Part shown: in pieces, positions 27,301 to 36,073 of the stretch
Layout: every line of letters starts with the position of its first letter
How positions within the stretch are numbered: the first letter of the stretch is position 1
Assembly: GCA_029932675.1 (NCBI GenBank)
Contig: JAOZPP010000002.1
Coordinates: forward strand, 25,052 to 89,051
Source: a bacterium
GTDB lineage: Bacteria > SM23-81 > DAOVCL01
Direction: 5' to 3'
Length of the DNA stretch: 64,000 nucleotides
The notes under the pieces: generated by a model
Told to the model about the DNA's origin: nothing
What the model saw: only the letters and a program-made list of their open reading frames with translations
The model's database searches: none
Made by a program: the position numbers and the translations under genes

Positions 27301-29636
27301 GGAGTAAGGGCTTGGGCCACCTTGGATTGGGGACCAAATAGGTCTATCGCCTCCTTCGCGGTTAGATCCAGAATATCGGAGATGCTCTTCCCCTTGTATT
27401 TAACCTCTAAGACCTCCTCCTTAAACCTCTTCCCTCCACAGGCTGGGCACCTGAGATAGACATCGGAGAGAAACTGCATCTCTACCTTCTCCCAGCCGTT
27501 TCCTCGACATCTCTCACACCTTCCCCCCTCTAAGTTAAAGGAGAAGGTCGCTCTGCTGTATCCCCTGCTCTGGGCCATATCCGTTTGGGCGAAGATCTCC
27601 CTGATGAGATCAAAGGCCTTGAGGTAAGTGGCTGGGTTTGACCTGGGCGTCTTCCCTATGGGGGCTTGATCCACCATGAGTACCTCCCCCACCAGTTCCC
27701 TTCCCTCTATCCCCGCACATCTTCCTGGAGGGAGGGAGCTATTCGGCCGTAGGTTACGATAGAGGACTTCCTCTAAGAGGGTGGACTTCCCGGAACCGGA
27801 TACCCCAGCTATACAGACGAACAACCCCAGGGGTATATCGATATCAATCGACTTAAGGTTGTTCTGGCTGGCCCCTTTTATTCTGAGCGACCTTCCTGGT
27901 TCGACCTTCCTCCTCCTCGAGGGAAGGGGAAGCCGGTCCTTCCCCGCCAGATACCTTCCGGTGAGGGAGGACCTGGTCCGAATGAGCTCATCAGGAGGTC
28001 CGGAGAAGACCACCCTTCCCCCTTGAGCCCCGGGCCCTGGTCCGAGATCAACCACCCAATCCGCTGAGGAGACAAGCTGGGGGTCATGCTCCACCACGAG
28101 GATGGTATTTCCCCTATCCCTCAGGTCCTGGAGGATCTCGCTAAGCCGGCCTATGTCCCGGGGATGAAGGCCAATGGATGGTTCATCAAGGATGTAGAGG
28201 GTGTTCACCAGGGAAGTTCCTAAGGCAGCAGTGAGACTTACCCTTTCCACCTCACCACCGGAGAGGGTCCTTGACTGCCGATCGAGGGTGAGGTAGCCAA
28301 CTCCCGCCCTTATCAAGTAGTCAAGTTTGGTCAGTATCTCCCTTAAGATGAGGGAGCTGGCCTCATCTAACTCCCCCTTTAACCCAGAGAGGAAGTGAAG
28401 GCATTGCTCTATGGAGAGGGAATATACCTGGGCGATTGTCCTCCCCCCCAGGCGATAGAGCAGGGCTTCTTCTTTAAACCTTGTCCCCCCACAAGCGGGA
28501 CAAGGGGTATACCTTCGATATTTGGAAAGGAAGACCCTGATGTGCAGCTTGTATGCCTTTCCCTCGAGCCATTTGAAGAACCCCATCACCCCATAGAAGT
28601 CATCGGTTCCCTCCCAGATCCTCCTTTTCTCCTCAGCAGGGAGTTCCTTCCAAGGGAGATCGGTGGGGATCTTGTGCCTCCGGCAGAACCCCAAAAGGTC
28701 TTGGTATTCCTCCCAGTAGGAATCGGTGGTCCAAGGCTTGATTGCCCCATCTTCTATTGATAGCTGAGGATTGGGGATGACCAACCCAGGGTCAATCTCT
28801 ATTATGCGGCCGAAACCATGGCAGCGGGGGCAGGCCCCCAAGGGGGAGTTGAAGGAGAAGAGATTGGGAACCGGGTCTGGGTAGCTAATTCCACAGTGCG
28901 GACAGTTGAGCGCGGTGGAGAATTTGAGAACTTCTCCAGAGGGGAGCCAGAAGTGGACCCTGCCCCCCCCTAATTTTAGGGCCCCTTCGATCGAGTCGAC
29001 GATCCTTCTCCTTTCCTCCCAGCGAACCCGATCGTAGATGACCTCTAACTCACCCTCCAGCTCTGCCTCCTCTATTCTCCTGGCCCTTCCCCCCTGGTAG
29101 ACCCGAAGAAGGCCTTGCCCTTGCAGGGAGTTTAGCACCATCTTCCGCTCCAATTTAGGAGGGATGGAGAGGGGAAAGCAGATAAGCACATCCAAGCCCT
29201 CTACCTGAGGGGAGGCCCGCTCAAAGATTGTGCTGGGATCATCCTTGAGCACCCCCCTGCCACAACCCCGACAGTAAAGGGTTGCCGAGCGGGCAAAGAG
29301 GAGCTTGAGGTAGTCATCAATCTCAGTCATCGTCCCCACGGTGGAGCGGGAGGTCTTGATGGGATTTGTTCCCTGAATAGCTATGGCCGGAGGGATTCCA
29401 CTGATCCTTTCCACCTGAGGCCTATCCATCCTAGCTAAAAACTGGCGGGCATAAGGGGAGAAGGTTTCCACATACCTGCGCTGCCCTTCAGCATAGAGGG
29501 TCTGGAAGGCCAAGCTGGACTTCCCGGAGCCGGAGACCCCAGTTACTGCGATGAACTTATTTAGGGGGAGGCTGAGATCTATCCCTTGGAGGTTGTTTTG
29601 GTAGGCACCCTTAACTATAATTCGATCATTACTCAT
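24354..29636 (-). CDS. uvrA: Double-length (tandem fused) excinuclease ABC subunit A
   Basis: 1760 aa with four Walker A motifs (GVSGSGKSS, GVSGSGKST, GVSGSGKSS, GVSGAGKST), duplicated LSGGE/LSAGE signatures and zinc-finger pairs; second UvrA begins near EEILIKGAKEHNLQS (~26860). Confidence 0.95.
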   Translation of the reverse strand: MSNDRIIVKGAYQNNLQGIDLSLPLNKFIAVTGVSGSGKSSLAFQTLYAEGQRRYVETFSPYARQFLARMDRPQVERISGIPPAIAIQGTNPIKTSRSTVGTMTEIDDYLKLLFARSATLYCRGCGRGVLKDDPSTIFERASPQVEGLDVLICFPLSIPPKLERKMVLNSLQGQGLLRVYQGGRARRIEEAELEGELEVIYDRVRWEERRRIVDSIEGALKLGGGRVHFWLPSGEVLKFSTALNCPHCGISYPDPVPNLFSFNSPLGACPRCHGFGRIIEIDPGLVIPNPQLSIEDGAIKPWTTDSYWEEYQDLLGFCRRHKIPTDLPWKELPAEEKRRIWEGTDDFYGVMGFFKWLEGKAYKLHIRVFLSKYRRYTPCPACGGTRFKEEALLYRLGGRTIAQVYSLSIEQCLHFLSGLKGELDEASSLILREILTKLDYLIRAGVGYLTLDRQSRTLSGGEVERVSLTAALGTSLVNTLYILDEPSIGLHPRDIGRLSEILQDLRDRGNTILVVEHDPQLVSSADWVVDLGPGPGAQGGRVVFSGPPDELIRTRSSLTGRYLAGKDRLPLPSRRRKVEPGRSLRIKGASQNNLKSIDIDIPLGLFVCIAGVSGSGKSTLLEEVLYRNLRPNSSLPPGRCAGIEGRELVGEVLMVDQAPIGKTPRSNPATYLKAFDLIREIFAQTDMAQSRGYSRATFSFNLEGGRCERCRGNGWEKVEMQFLSDVYLRCPACGGKRFKEEVLEVKYKGKSISDILDLTAKEAIDLFGPQSKVAQALTPLVDVGLSYLRLGQPVNTLSAGELQRLKLAGQLGNRKKGTLLLLDEPTTGLHPHDIRTLVSVLQSIVERGNSLVVIEHNLELLKSADWIIDLGPEGGEKGGWVVAQGPPELIAQTPGSHTGRFLRPYLSSEGFLPPEKEVRPSPPSPEEILIKGAKEHNLQSIDLRLPRGKLVAITGVSGSGKSSLAFDILFAEGQRRYLDTLSSWVRQYLQQLSRPEVSSLTGLPPTVAIGQRSSSGGRRSTVATITEIYHFLRLLFSKLGVQHCPQCGVKVAPQSLEEIGAKIRGEFAGKEVIILSPLVSSRKGLYTEVARWARRKGFPQLRVDGRFYDVTEFPRLERYREHTLELVVGKAKGDDPQLRELLQAGARWGNGTVIGYNQEKERVYSTQRVCPQCGRSFPELDPRHFSFNSPLGACPRCGGLGVLGEEERPCPQCKGKRLKEEFLAVKLWGLPIDGWTQMSVAEAKRFISDLEFSSAEEPIAHPLRQEILSRLEFLEKVGLSYLGLDRRAETLSAGESQRIRLAAQLGSNLRGVCYILDEPTIGLHPRDNLKLLDCLQELREKGNSVVVVEHDDFTIRKADWIVDLGPGPGAKGGRVVAVGEPERIMNHPTSVTGLYLRQPLSHPLRGERRPPSPEFIEIIGAKENNLKGVDVRIPLHRLVVVTGVSGAGKSTLVREVLYKGLRAKLYRQKVRPGSHREIRGWERVERVLEVDQTPIGRTPRSTPATYVGLLSAIRRVFSYTPEAKLRGYGPGRFSFNLEGGRCERCRGQGRIKVEMNFLPDVWVGCEECGGKRYNQETLEVTYKGKDISQVLEMTVEQALEHFSPIPELSRRLQLLQSIGLGYLTLGQPSPTLSGGEAQRIKLAAELSKSSQGRTLYILEEPTTGLHPADVKNLIEVLQQLVDRGDTVVVIEHNLDLIAEADWVIDLGPEGGDEGGRVVAEGPPEEITNVTNCSYTARFLRDFLTRGKPLNGQRKKGNGQR

Positions 29637-29742
29637 AGCTCAAAAAATATATACTCTCCCTTGACCTCTACTGTGATAATTATAACCAAACTAAGGTTGG
29701 ATTTCAATCCCCTTTTGGAGCCAATTCAGGGGAGAAAAAAAT

Positions 29743-29766
29743 TGCCGAAGGGGAAAACCTTCGGCA
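29743..29766. repeat. Hairpin next to RAYT element
   Basis: TGCCGAAGG-GGAAAA-CCTTCGGCA. Confidence 0.6.
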
Positions 29767-29781
29767 GAGCATCTGGTCATC

Positions 29782-30561
29782 GGGGACACCTTCTACAAGT
29801 TCTTTTATTATAGCATATTAGAAACTATTTAATCTCTTTGAATCTCCTCCCTTTCCCTCGACGCACTAAGCGACCCGACCTCCGTAAAAGCTCCTTCTGT
29901 AACCGGGGCCCACCAACAACCTCCTTGCTGCTCCTAAACAATTTCTCCTCCTGCGGCAACTGTTCCATAAGCCACCTCTTATACACCTCTCCATCGCTGC
30001 CCTCCCACAGGGGATCAAGGGTGGTCAACAGATCTGGCTTACCCTCTACATAGAATTTGGCACTGGACCATATCCAGTCCCAGGCACGCTCACATAACCC
30101 AGCCCTTACAGGATTCTGCTCAACATATCTACCGCAGGCCATCAGATATGGACCTTTCTCAATGGCCTGACTCTTGAAGCGACTCTGGAAAAGCTTACCA
30201 GCGGTCTGATACCGGCGGTGATACCTCACGGCATATACATGCTGCCAGCCTCCTACTACCTTCGACAATTCTGTCGGATCAGGTAACTCCATAACTATGT
30301 GATAGTGATTATTCATCAGACACCAATGGTAGACAGAGGCTCCTGCACGACTAACGTAGCGGTATACTGACTCAACGAAGGCTGAGAAATCCTCTTCGTC
30401 ATGAAAGATAGCCTGTTTAAGTATTCCCCGGTTGATGATGTGGAATACAAGTGATCTTTCTATCTGATAGCGTCTTGGTTTTCTCGCCATAGGATGCGAC
30501 ATTTAGTCTAAGAAAAAATTCTTTTATCGTTAATGCATAAAAGATTACAAAAGGTGTCCCC
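29782..30561 (-). mobile_element. RAYT-type single-gene element bounded by GGGGACACCTT inverted repeats
   Basis: GGGGACACCTT 29782-29792 and AAGGTGTCCCC 30551-30561; similarity extends imperfectly inward (TCTTTTAT shared). Confidence 0.7.
29825..30502 (-). CDS. REP-associated tyrosine (Y1) transposase
   Basis: HUH motif MNNHYHIVME; GKLFQSRFKSQ; GRYVEQNPVRAGL...WIWSSAKFYV. Confidence 0.9.
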   Translation of the reverse strand: MSHPMARKPRRYQIERSLVFHIINRGILKQAIFHDEEDFSAFVESVYRYVSRAGASVYHWCLMNNHYHIVMELPDPTELSKVVGGWQHVYAVRYHRRYQTAGKLFQSRFKSQAIEKGPYLMACGRYVEQNPVRAGLCERAWDWIWSSAKFYVEGKPDLLTTLDPLWEGSDGEVYKRWLMEQLPQEEKLFRSSKEVVGGPRLQKELLRRSGRLVRRGKGRRFKEIK

Positions 30562-30639
30562 CTTCACCCCTCCCCGATTTGTCAATTTAAAGAAATCGGC
30601 AACTGAAGGGCCAACCGAAAGTTGTTGCCGGGGAGGGAG

Positions 30640-31581
30640 CTATGAGTGGTGGATCTCCAAGATATCCCCATCCTTGACCATATAGTCGGTGGGGACCATA
30701 ATACCGCCTGGTTTTCCCTCCCCCCAGATACGAGCATATTTAAACCGGGCAGCAACTTCCTTATGGATTGCCGTGGCTACCTCGAGCACTGTTGTCCCCT
30801 GGGGGAAAACAAAGGGTTGCTCCATATCTGGTTTCTTCCCTGGAACCTTGCTATAGACCCTAACCAATTTTAGACTATTGAAGATCTTTTCCGGGAGGGA
30901 ATCCACCCCCTCTCCCTTCAAAGCAGAGACGAAGATGGTTGGCAAACTCTCACCAAACGCTCCCTCCAAGAGCTTGCTCTGTTCCCCCTCCCCATCCAGA
31001 TCAACTTTATTCCCCACGAGGACTAATGGCTTGGATATGCTCCTTCCCTCTAACTCCCCCTGGAGATATCTCACTTGTTCAACTGCAGGTCTTCCCAAAT
31101 CGGCTACCAGCAGGATGAGGTCTGAGCCCCTGATGAGGTCAAAAACCCAAGGTTCCCGATATTCGGGAGAGATTGGAGGTAGGTCGACGAGCTGTATCTG
31201 AATGTCTTGATAAGGCATCATCCCAGGTTGGGGAAGTTGGGTGGTGTAGGGATAAGAGGCAACCTGAGGGGAAGCGTTAGTTAAGGAAGCTAAGATCGAT
31301 GATTTGCCACTATTAGGCTCACCTACCAAGACTACCCTTGCCGCTCCCTCTGGCTCCACCCGATAGGGGGCCATCCTTCTACCAGATCCTCTTCTCGATT
31401 GGAGCTGATCCCCTAATTTGGAGATCTTCCTCTTCAGATCTGCCTGAAGTTTCTCAGTTCCCTTGTGCTTGGGTATAATGGCCAGAAGTTCCTTGAGAAG
31501 AAGAAGTTTCTCCTCAGGGTCCTTGGCTTCCCTATACCTCTTTTCTACCTCAATGTATTGTGGGGGAAGGTTTGCAGGCAT
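30640..31581 (-). CDS. GTP-binding protein with TGS domain (DRG/Obg-like)
   Basis: GEPNSGKSSI, DLPP, NKVD; C-terminal TGS VFPQGTTVLEVATAIHKEVA; start MPANLPPQYIEVEKRYREAKDPEEK. Confidence 0.9.
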   Translation of the reverse strand: MPANLPPQYIEVEKRYREAKDPEEKLLLLKELLAIIPKHKGTEKLQADLKRKISKLGDQLQSRRGSGRRMAPYRVEPEGAARVVLVGEPNSGKSSILASLTNASPQVASYPYTTQLPQPGMMPYQDIQIQLVDLPPISPEYREPWVFDLIRGSDLILLVADLGRPAVEQVRYLQGELEGRSISKPLVLVGNKVDLDGEGEQSKLLEGAFGESLPTIFVSALKGEGVDSLPEKIFNSLKLVRVYSKVPGKKPDMEQPFVFPQGTTVLEVATAIHKEVAARFKYARIWGEGKPGGIMVPTDYMVKDGDILEIHHS

Positions 31582-31582
31582 C

Positions 31583-32674
31583 CTATAACTCCACACACCT
31601 TCGGGCTAAGAGATCTCTCAACTGATAATTATCTTGAGGAAACCAGCCCAAGGAATCCCTCCACACCCGGGGGCTCTCCATGCAGAGGTAGCAGAACACC
31701 TCTGGGGCTCTCTCCCTGATCCACTGATAGACCTTTCTAAAGAGCTGGGTCCTTATTGGTCTAAAATACCTCAGCTTCCCATCCATTCCTGGAAATAACT
31801 CCCCGGCAACCAGGCGGGATTGAGGAAACCTTTCCCTCAATATCCCTCCCAGCCGCGGAGGGAATCTTAAGGCCCCCAGGCTGACCCAGGCAACCCTCTT
31901 GGGGTCAATTGCCTGAAAGAGGGAGTCTACAACCCTTTGGTAATCGTTTTCCCAACCTGGATAGGCAATGAGGGGGTCGAAATGGAATCCCAGTCGGTAA
32001 CCAGCTTCCTGACAGAGCCTGGCCGCCCTTAGCCTCTCTTCTAAAGAGGGGGCTCCCAATTCCTCTGAGCAGATGATTGGATCCGGACTTAGGGACCAGG
32101 CTACGATGGTCCTCCCCCTGTGCTCAAGATCTAAGAGGTTTTTTACCTCTGTGGATTTTGTTTTTAGCTCCAAACAGGCATTAGGGAGGTGAGAAAAATA
32201 GGGAACTAAATCTCTGCTTAGCTCAGTTATTGGGTCTAAACTCAGGCTGTCGGTAAGTTCGCCGGTCCCTATACGATAAATCCTGTCCCCCTTTAGGGTT
32301 CTATCCAGTTCGGAGAAGAGATCATCAATGTTTACATATTGAACCAACAATGGGTTGTTTAGATAAGCTTGGAGGATGCAATAACTACAATCCAAATTGC
32401 AATTAGTGGCCAGATCGAGGATCTCGTAGAGACAACAGAGGTAGTTCTTCGTCCCAGGGCATGGTTTGAGGAACCTTCCTCTCTGCACCTCGAGGAGCAT
32501 CACCCTCTTCCCCTCTCCAATGGGATCCTTGCGTTGAGAGAAATCTTGGATCACCTCTTGAGATCCGGAGATTATCTCCCGGGGGACATCGTGCAACTTC
32601 TCCAGGATGCGAGAGGTAAGGGGATAGCTGAGGGCCTCTTCCTCTATATATACTTTAGTGGGTGAGAACTGCAA
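31583..32674 (-). CDS. Spore photoproduct lyase-like radical SAM protein
   Basis: CNLDCSYCILQAYLN; GTGELTDSLSLD; ELKTKS; GFHFDPLIAYPGWENDY. Confidence 0.87.
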   Translation of the reverse strand: MQFSPTKVYIEEEALSYPLTSRILEKLHDVPREIISGSQEVIQDFSQRKDPIGEGKRVMLLEVQRGRFLKPCPGTKNYLCCLYEILDLATNCNLDCSYCILQAYLNNPLLVQYVNIDDLFSELDRTLKGDRIYRIGTGELTDSLSLDPITELSRDLVPYFSHLPNACLELKTKSTEVKNLLDLEHRGRTIVAWSLSPDPIICSEELGAPSLEERLRAARLCQEAGYRLGFHFDPLIAYPGWENDYQRVVDSLFQAIDPKRVAWVSLGALRFPPRLGGILRERFPQSRLVAGELFPGMDGKLRYFRPIRTQLFRKVYQWIRERAPEVFCYLCMESPRVWRDSLGWFPQDNYQLRDLLARRCVEL

Positions 32675-32879
32675 AGATCTAAGTGAAACTCAAATGCTTA
32701 AATAACTTGACAATATCGCGCGGTGATTCCTGCCACAGCATAGATCAATAATTGATGCTCCCTTTTTAAGTTTTAGCGTGGCTAATATACTCAATTTTAC
32801 CGCCAAATTCAACAGGAAATTTCTCCGTACCAAAAGGGGGATAATAATTTTGCCACAGAGGGTGCACTGGAAAAAGGGC

Positions 32880-32908
32880 TTGACAACTCCGCACCTCCCA
32901 CTTATTAT
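32880..32908 (+). promoter_or_regulatory. Sigma-70-type promoter TTGACA-N17-TATTAT for polysaccharide operon
   Basis: Direct match with optimal spacing, ~130 bp upstream of the first gene. Confidence 0.65.
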
Positions 32909-33039
32909 TGAAAAAAGGTAAGGTAGGGGATCGCGCGCGGATTACTGAGGTCCTAAATCTTCGAGAGAGGGACGGAGACTTTGCTTTTACTACTTGGTGT
33001 CCTCTAATGTTCTCAGAGAAGTCAAATTAGGGGGGTTGT

Positions 33040-33495
33040 ATGATCGATGGGGTAGAGTTAAAATCCCTCAAATTCATACCGGATGAGAGGGGTTTTGTGA
33101 TGGAGATCTTAAGATCTGATGACCCCATCTTTGAGGAATTCGGCCAGGTTTATCTCACTGTTGCTTATCCAGGAGTTGTAAAAGGTTGGCACTACCACCG
33201 CAGGCAGACCGATCTCTTCTCAGTGATTAAGGGGGAGATCAAGCTTGTTCTCTATGACCAAAGAGGGGACTCCCCCACCAGGGGGGAGATAGACGAGTTT
33301 TTCATAGGAGAGAAGAACCCCCTTTTGGTGCGCATTCCGCCTGTAGTCGTTCATGGTTTTAAGGCTGTAGGGATTGAACCTGGCTATGTGATCAACTGTC
33401 CTACCCTCCCTTATAACCGAGAGAACCCCGATGAGTATCGGATAGATCCCTGGGAGAATAATATTCCCTATGATTGGGCCCGCAGGGAGGGTTAG
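33040..33495 (+). CDS. dTDP-4-dehydrorhamnose 3,5-epimerase family protein
   Basis: DERGFVMEILRSDD, KGWHYHRRQTDLFSVIKGEIKLVLYD cupin motif. Confidence 0.87.
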   Translation: MIDGVELKSLKFIPDERGFVMEILRSDDPIFEEFGQVYLTVAYPGVVKGWHYHRRQTDLFSVIKGEIKLVLYDQRGDSPTRGEIDEFFIGEKNPLLVRIPPVVVHGFKAVGIEPGYVINCPTLPYNRENPDEYRIDPWENNIPYDWARREG

Positions 33496-34446
33496 GTGGA
33501 TCTCTTGGTTACTGGAGGAGCTGGCTTTATTGGCAGCAACTTTGTGGACTATATTCTCAAACACCATCGAGACTATAAAGTTATAGTTATAGACAAGTTA
33601 ACCTATGCCGGGGGATTGGACAATTTGGCTAAAGTAGAGGATAACCCCCGCTTTCGCTTTATTCAGGGGGATATCTGCGATGAAAAGCTTGATGGTGAAC
33701 TCCTCTCCGATTGTGATCTGGTAGTTAACTTCGCTGCTCAGACCCATGTTGATCGCTCAATCCATTCCCCCGCGGATTTTGTCCATACCAATATTGTGGG
33801 AACCCATAAGCTTCTGGAGGCAGCCCGAAGAGGGGGAAAGAGGTTCCTTCAGGTATCCACTGATGAGGTCTATGGAAGTAAGGAGGAAGGTTCCTTCACC
33901 GAGGATGATCCCTTAAATCCATCAAGCCCCTATGCGGCGAGCAAGGCAGCGGCGGATCTTCTTGTCCTTGCCTATCACAGAACCTATGGGCTTCCAATGA
34001 GCATAATAAGATGTTCGAACAATTATGGTCCCCGACAATATCCGGAGAAGCTCATCCCCTTAATGATAGCAAGAGCTTTAAGGGGGGAAAAACTTCCCCT
34101 CTACGGGGACGGAACGAACCGCAGGGAGTGGACCTATGTTGAGGATTGTTGCCGAGGTATAGACCTGATCCTTCATGAGGGAAAAGATGGCCAGATCTAC
34201 AACTTATCCAGTGGGGTTGAGCTGACAAACCTCCAGATCGTTAGGGAGACCCTAAATCTTTTAGGGAAGGGGGAAGAGTTGATAGAATATGTAGAGGACC
34301 GCCCCGGGCATGACCGCAGATATTCCCTCTGCTGTAAAAAATTGACTGCCCTCGGTTGGGAGCCTCGCTGGAATCTCCAGGAGGGATTGGAACAGACCGT
34401 AAGGTGGTATGTAGAAAACAAGGAATGGTGGGAGAGAAGGTTATGA
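33496..34446 (+). CDS. dTDP-glucose 4,6-dehydratase family
   Basis: GGAGFIGSNFVDYIL, SADEVYGS-like STDEVYGSKEEG, YAASKAAADLLV, NNYGPRQYPEKLIP; GTG start. Confidence 0.9.
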   Translation: MDLLVTGGAGFIGSNFVDYILKHHRDYKVIVIDKLTYAGGLDNLAKVEDNPRFRFIQGDICDEKLDGELLSDCDLVVNFAAQTHVDRSIHSPADFVHTNIVGTHKLLEAARRGGKRFLQVSTDEVYGSKEEGSFTEDDPLNPSSPYAASKAAADLLVLAYHRTYGLPMSIIRCSNNYGPRQYPEKLIPLMIARALRGEKLPLYGDGTNRREWTYVEDCCRGIDLILHEGKDGQIYNLSSGVELTNLQIVRETLNLLGKGEELIEYVEDRPGHDRRYSLCCKKLTALGWEPRWNLQEGLEQTVRWYVENKEWWERRL

Positions 34447-36071
34447 AAAGTGTCGTCAGCCTTTTCCTTCTTTTATCAATCTTTTCTGGTTTGGCTCAGG
34501 CTCAATCCTTAGAAGAGGGGGAGAAGAAACCTCCTCAGCGGATGATCCAACCAGTGGTTCCCCAACCCACAGACCAGACCTTGGAGGCTCCAGTTGATCC
34601 AGCCACTTATATTTTGGGACCAGGTGACGGAGTTATGGTAAGTATTTGGGGAGAGGAGGATCAGAACCTTCCTTTGGTGGTCACCCCAGAGGGAAAGCTC
34701 CTCATCCCTTCAGTAGGAGAGGTCGAGGTATCCGGATTAAGCCTCAAGGAGGCCAAAGCAAGGGTGAGTAAGGCAGTTCTTCTTAAGTATAGGAATGTGA
34801 AGGTAACCACTAACCTCACCTCTCTGAGGAGATTTAGGGTGAGGGTTTATGGGGAGGTGGCCAAACCGGGGACATGGATTGCTCAAGCTACGGATAGGGT
34901 TTCAGATCTAATAGGCTGGGTAGGGGAACCTGAGCAACCCCAACCAGACTCTGAAGCCATCTCAGAGGGAGAGGAGTTTCACCACCTCTCCTTCGGTGAA
35001 CCTTCCAAGCGGAATATTATGGTCATCCATCGGGATGGCTCTCGCCAGAGGGCGGACATCTTTAGATTTTTGGCCCTGGGTGACTTAACCAGGGACCCTA
35101 ACCTGCGAGATGGGGATGTCATCTCTGTGCCTCCAGTGGAGCAGATTGTAAGCATCTATGGAGCGGTAGCCAAACCCGGGGACTACGAATGGGTTAAAGG
35201 GGAAGGGGTCTTTGACCTCATCGAGCTTGCTAAGGGCCTGAGGCCTGATGCTGACTCCTCCCTCGTTATTTTGACCAGGTTTGCTCCCGATGGAGTGGGC
35301 ATCAGAACATTGAAAATAGATCTGCGGAGCCAAAGGGATCTAACCCTGATGCCTGATGACCGGGTCTTCGTCCGTTATCGTCCCCAATATCACCTCAAAA
35401 AGGAGGTCTACATCCAAGGGGAGGTGCGCCATCCAGGGGTTTATCCTATAAAGGAGGGTTTTACCACCCTTAGCCAGGTGATTGATGAGGCCGGTGGCTT
35501 TACCAAGCAGGCCTCATTGGAGCTGGCTGAGGTAATCAGAGAGGGAGGCGAGGAGGAGGAGGATAAGGAATTTGAGAGGTTAAAAGATATTCCTGTTTCT
35601 GAGATGACTCGTACAGAGTATGAATACTTTAAGATGCGAGGTAGGGAGAGGAAGGGTAGGTTATCAGTTGACTTTGAGAAACTCTTTGCCCAAGCCGATC
35701 ATAAGGAAGATATCCTGCTTAAGGATGGTGACCTAATTAGGATCCCCCCCAAACCAAAGGTAGTTTGGGTATTAGGGCAGGTAGCCTATCCCGGGGGTGT
35801 GGGATATATTCCTGGGAAGCCCTTGAGCTACTATGTGCAGATGGCCGGAGGATATGGCCCCAGTGCTCGCAGGGGGAAAGTAAGGGTGATCAGGGCCAAA
35901 GGGAGTGAATGGGTGTGGCCGAAACAAGTGGGGATGCTTAAACCCGGTGATACCATATGGGTGCCAGAGAAGCCGGAGAGAAGTTGGTGGGAGGTAACAA
36001 AGGAGGCGATGGCTGTGCTCTCTCAGGTGGCTACCGTCTATATCGTAGTTAAGCAAGCGGTTAAACCGTAA
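34443..36071 (+). CDS. Polysaccharide export protein with SLBB domains
   Basis: Signal peptide from ATG 34443; YILGPGDGVMVSIWGEE; repeated GEVxxPGxY SLBB motifs (ORF 34356..36071). Confidence 0.88.
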   Translation: MKSVVSLFLLLSIFSGLAQAQSLEEGEKKPPQRMIQPVVPQPTDQTLEAPVDPATYILGPGDGVMVSIWGEEDQNLPLVVTPEGKLLIPSVGEVEVSGLSLKEAKARVSKAVLLKYRNVKVTTNLTSLRRFRVRVYGEVAKPGTWIAQATDRVSDLIGWVGEPEQPQPDSEAISEGEEFHHLSFGEPSKRNIMVIHRDGSRQRADIFRFLALGDLTRDPNLRDGDVISVPPVEQIVSIYGAVAKPGDYEWVKGEGVFDLIELAKGLRPDADSSLVILTRFAPDGVGIRTLKIDLRSQRDLTLMPDDRVFVRYRPQYHLKKEVYIQGEVRHPGVYPIKEGFTTLSQVIDEAGGFTKQASLELAEVIREGGEEEEDKEFERLKDIPVSEMTRTEYEYFKMRGRERKGRLSVDFEKLFAQADHKEDILLKDGDLIRIPPKPKVVWVLGQVAYPGGVGYIPGKPLSYYVQMAGGYGPSARRGKVRVIRAKGSEWVWPKQVGMLKPGDTIWVPEKPERSWWEVTKEAMAVLSQVATVYIVVKQAVKP

Positions 36072-36073
36072 CT

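Noticed and set aside
25009-28760. Plus-strand ORFs opposite uvrA
   Set aside because: Antisense to a strongly conserved coding sequence; low-complexity P/S/R-rich translations.
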